A stretch of DNA of 5,700 nucleotides from JALYUA01 sp039931865 (GTDB taxonomy: Bacteria; Acidobacteriota; Thermoanaerobaculia; UBA5066; Gp7-AA6), in assembly GCA_039931865.1 (NCBI GenBank), contig JBDTRB010000182.1:1-5700 (forward strand), in the 5' to 3' direction. The notes beneath the pieces are model-generated. The model was not told the DNA's origin. It saw only the letters and a list, made by a program, of their open reading frames with translations, and did no database searches. Shown one piece after another: positions 5,518 through 5,700 of the stretch. The position numbers were made by a program, and so were the translations under genes. The stretch's first letter is position 1. Each line of letters opens with the position of its first letter.

Positions 5518-5523
5518 ATTACA
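5518..5523 (-). promoter_or_regulatory. Candidate -10 element of rel
   Basis: On the minus strand TGTAAT (5 of 6 to TATAAT) ends 12 bases before the rel ATG. With a 17-base spacer the -35 would be CTGATC (3 of 6), so the match is weak. If used, transcription would begin about 5-7 bases before the ATG, giving an almost leaderless mRNA, in keeping with the missing ribosome site. A promoter further upstream is equally possible. Confidence 0.25.
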
Positions 5524-5595
5524 GGAGAGCCCAGGGGGCCGATCAGCAACACCGGCCCGAACGCATCACGCAACCTGCGGGCCCCCCCACGACAA

Positions 5596-5621
5596 CCCTC
5601 TCCCCGAGCGCGGGGCGAGGG
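5596..5621. repeat. GC-rich hairpin upstream of rel
   Basis: CCCTCTCCCCG and CGGGGCGAGGG form an 11-position stem with one mismatch around the loop AGCG. No T run follows on either strand, so it is not a standard terminator. Hairpins of the CCCTCTCCCC..GGGG.GAGGG type are, from memory, common dispersed intergenic repeats in GC-rich bacteria, and this may be one. Confidence 0.6.
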
Positions 5622-5664
5622 GGCAGAGCTGCGCCTCAGCCATGATGGTGGTTAAGCTCGCCCC
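5620..5664. repeat. Second inverted repeat upstream of rel, adjoining the first
   Basis: GGGGC-A-GAGCT (5620-5630) pairs with AGCTC-GCCCC (5655-5664), giving 10 bp with one bulged base around a 24-base loop. It overlaps the neighbouring hairpin by two bases. GGGGCGAG of its minus-strand 5' arm (5664-5657) is also perfectly complementary to CTCGCCCC in the first hairpin (5618-5611), so the two could exchange partners. The rest of 5506-5700 shows no gene; it has a run of seven C (5582-5588) and GGAG/CTCC-rich sequence at the right edge. Confidence 0.45.
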
Positions 5665-5700
5665 GAGAGGAGTCTCCCGACCAGAGGGAGGGAGGAGCCT

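Noticed and set aside
5566..5643. 25-codon minus-strand frame (MAEAQLCPLAPRSGRG...) ahead of rel, as a leader peptide
   Set aside because: It has no ribosome site, and most of it is translated hairpin sequence. Its composition looks like repeat-derived noise.
4084..5655. Long plus-strand open frame (523 codons) opposite rel
   Set aside because: It mirrors the codon pattern of rel, has no recognisable motif, and runs into the GC-rich repeats upstream of rel.

Overview
The window is GC-rich bacterial chromosome with long, tightly packed open frames and strong housekeeping content. It holds a type IV pilus inner-membrane cluster (pilM-pilN-pilO and the start of pilP), the ribosomal protein bL28 gene (rpmB), and a full-length bifunctional (p)ppGpp synthetase/hydrolase (rel). 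The protein styles point to a Gram-negative, type IV pilus-bearing organism. These include PilM with a VGLDIGSSAVKLVEL start, a zinc-binding C+ form of L28, and Rel with KPNFYQSLHTTV. An Acidobacteriota-like or deltaproteobacterial/Myxococcota-like lineage is my best guess, but the sequence alone does not settle it.

Layout. Positions 1-2511 (minus strand) are pilM, pilN, pilO and pilP in that transcription order. The gene junctions overlap by 4 bases or lie 3 bases apart, so this is one translationally coupled operon running off the left edge, probably towards pilQ. Positions 2512-2782 are a divergent intergenic region. It carries a good sigma-70 type promoter with extended -10 for the pil operon and a weaker one for rpmB. 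Positions 2783-3007 (plus) are rpmB. Positions 3008-3327 are a convergent intergenic region almost completely filled by a composite inverted-repeat element. Positions 3328-5505 (minus) are rel. Positions 5506-5700 lie upstream of rel, carry no convincing gene, and hold GC-rich hairpins that could form alternative structures.

How the genes work together. PilM is a cytoplasmic actin/FtsA-like ATP-binding protein that binds the short N-terminal INLL peptide of PilN. PilN and PilO are bitopic membrane proteins that pair through coiled coils and ferredoxin-like periplasmic domains. PilP links them to the outer-membrane secretin. Rel and L28 belong to translation and the stringent response. They share a 3' boundary but converge, so they are not an operon.

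The most noteworthy structure is the element between rpmB and rel. A 51-bp core with an internal CCGCGG hairpin occurs twice in inverted orientation (46 of 51 positions identical). On the outer side it is flanked by tandem GGGAATC heptamers, which start 5 bases after the rpmB stop and end 4 bases before the rel stop. A third, diverged hairpin with the same GGAGCGAG lead-in lies between them. It looks like a REP/BIME-like or MITE-like dispersed repeat. No transposase is present in the window.
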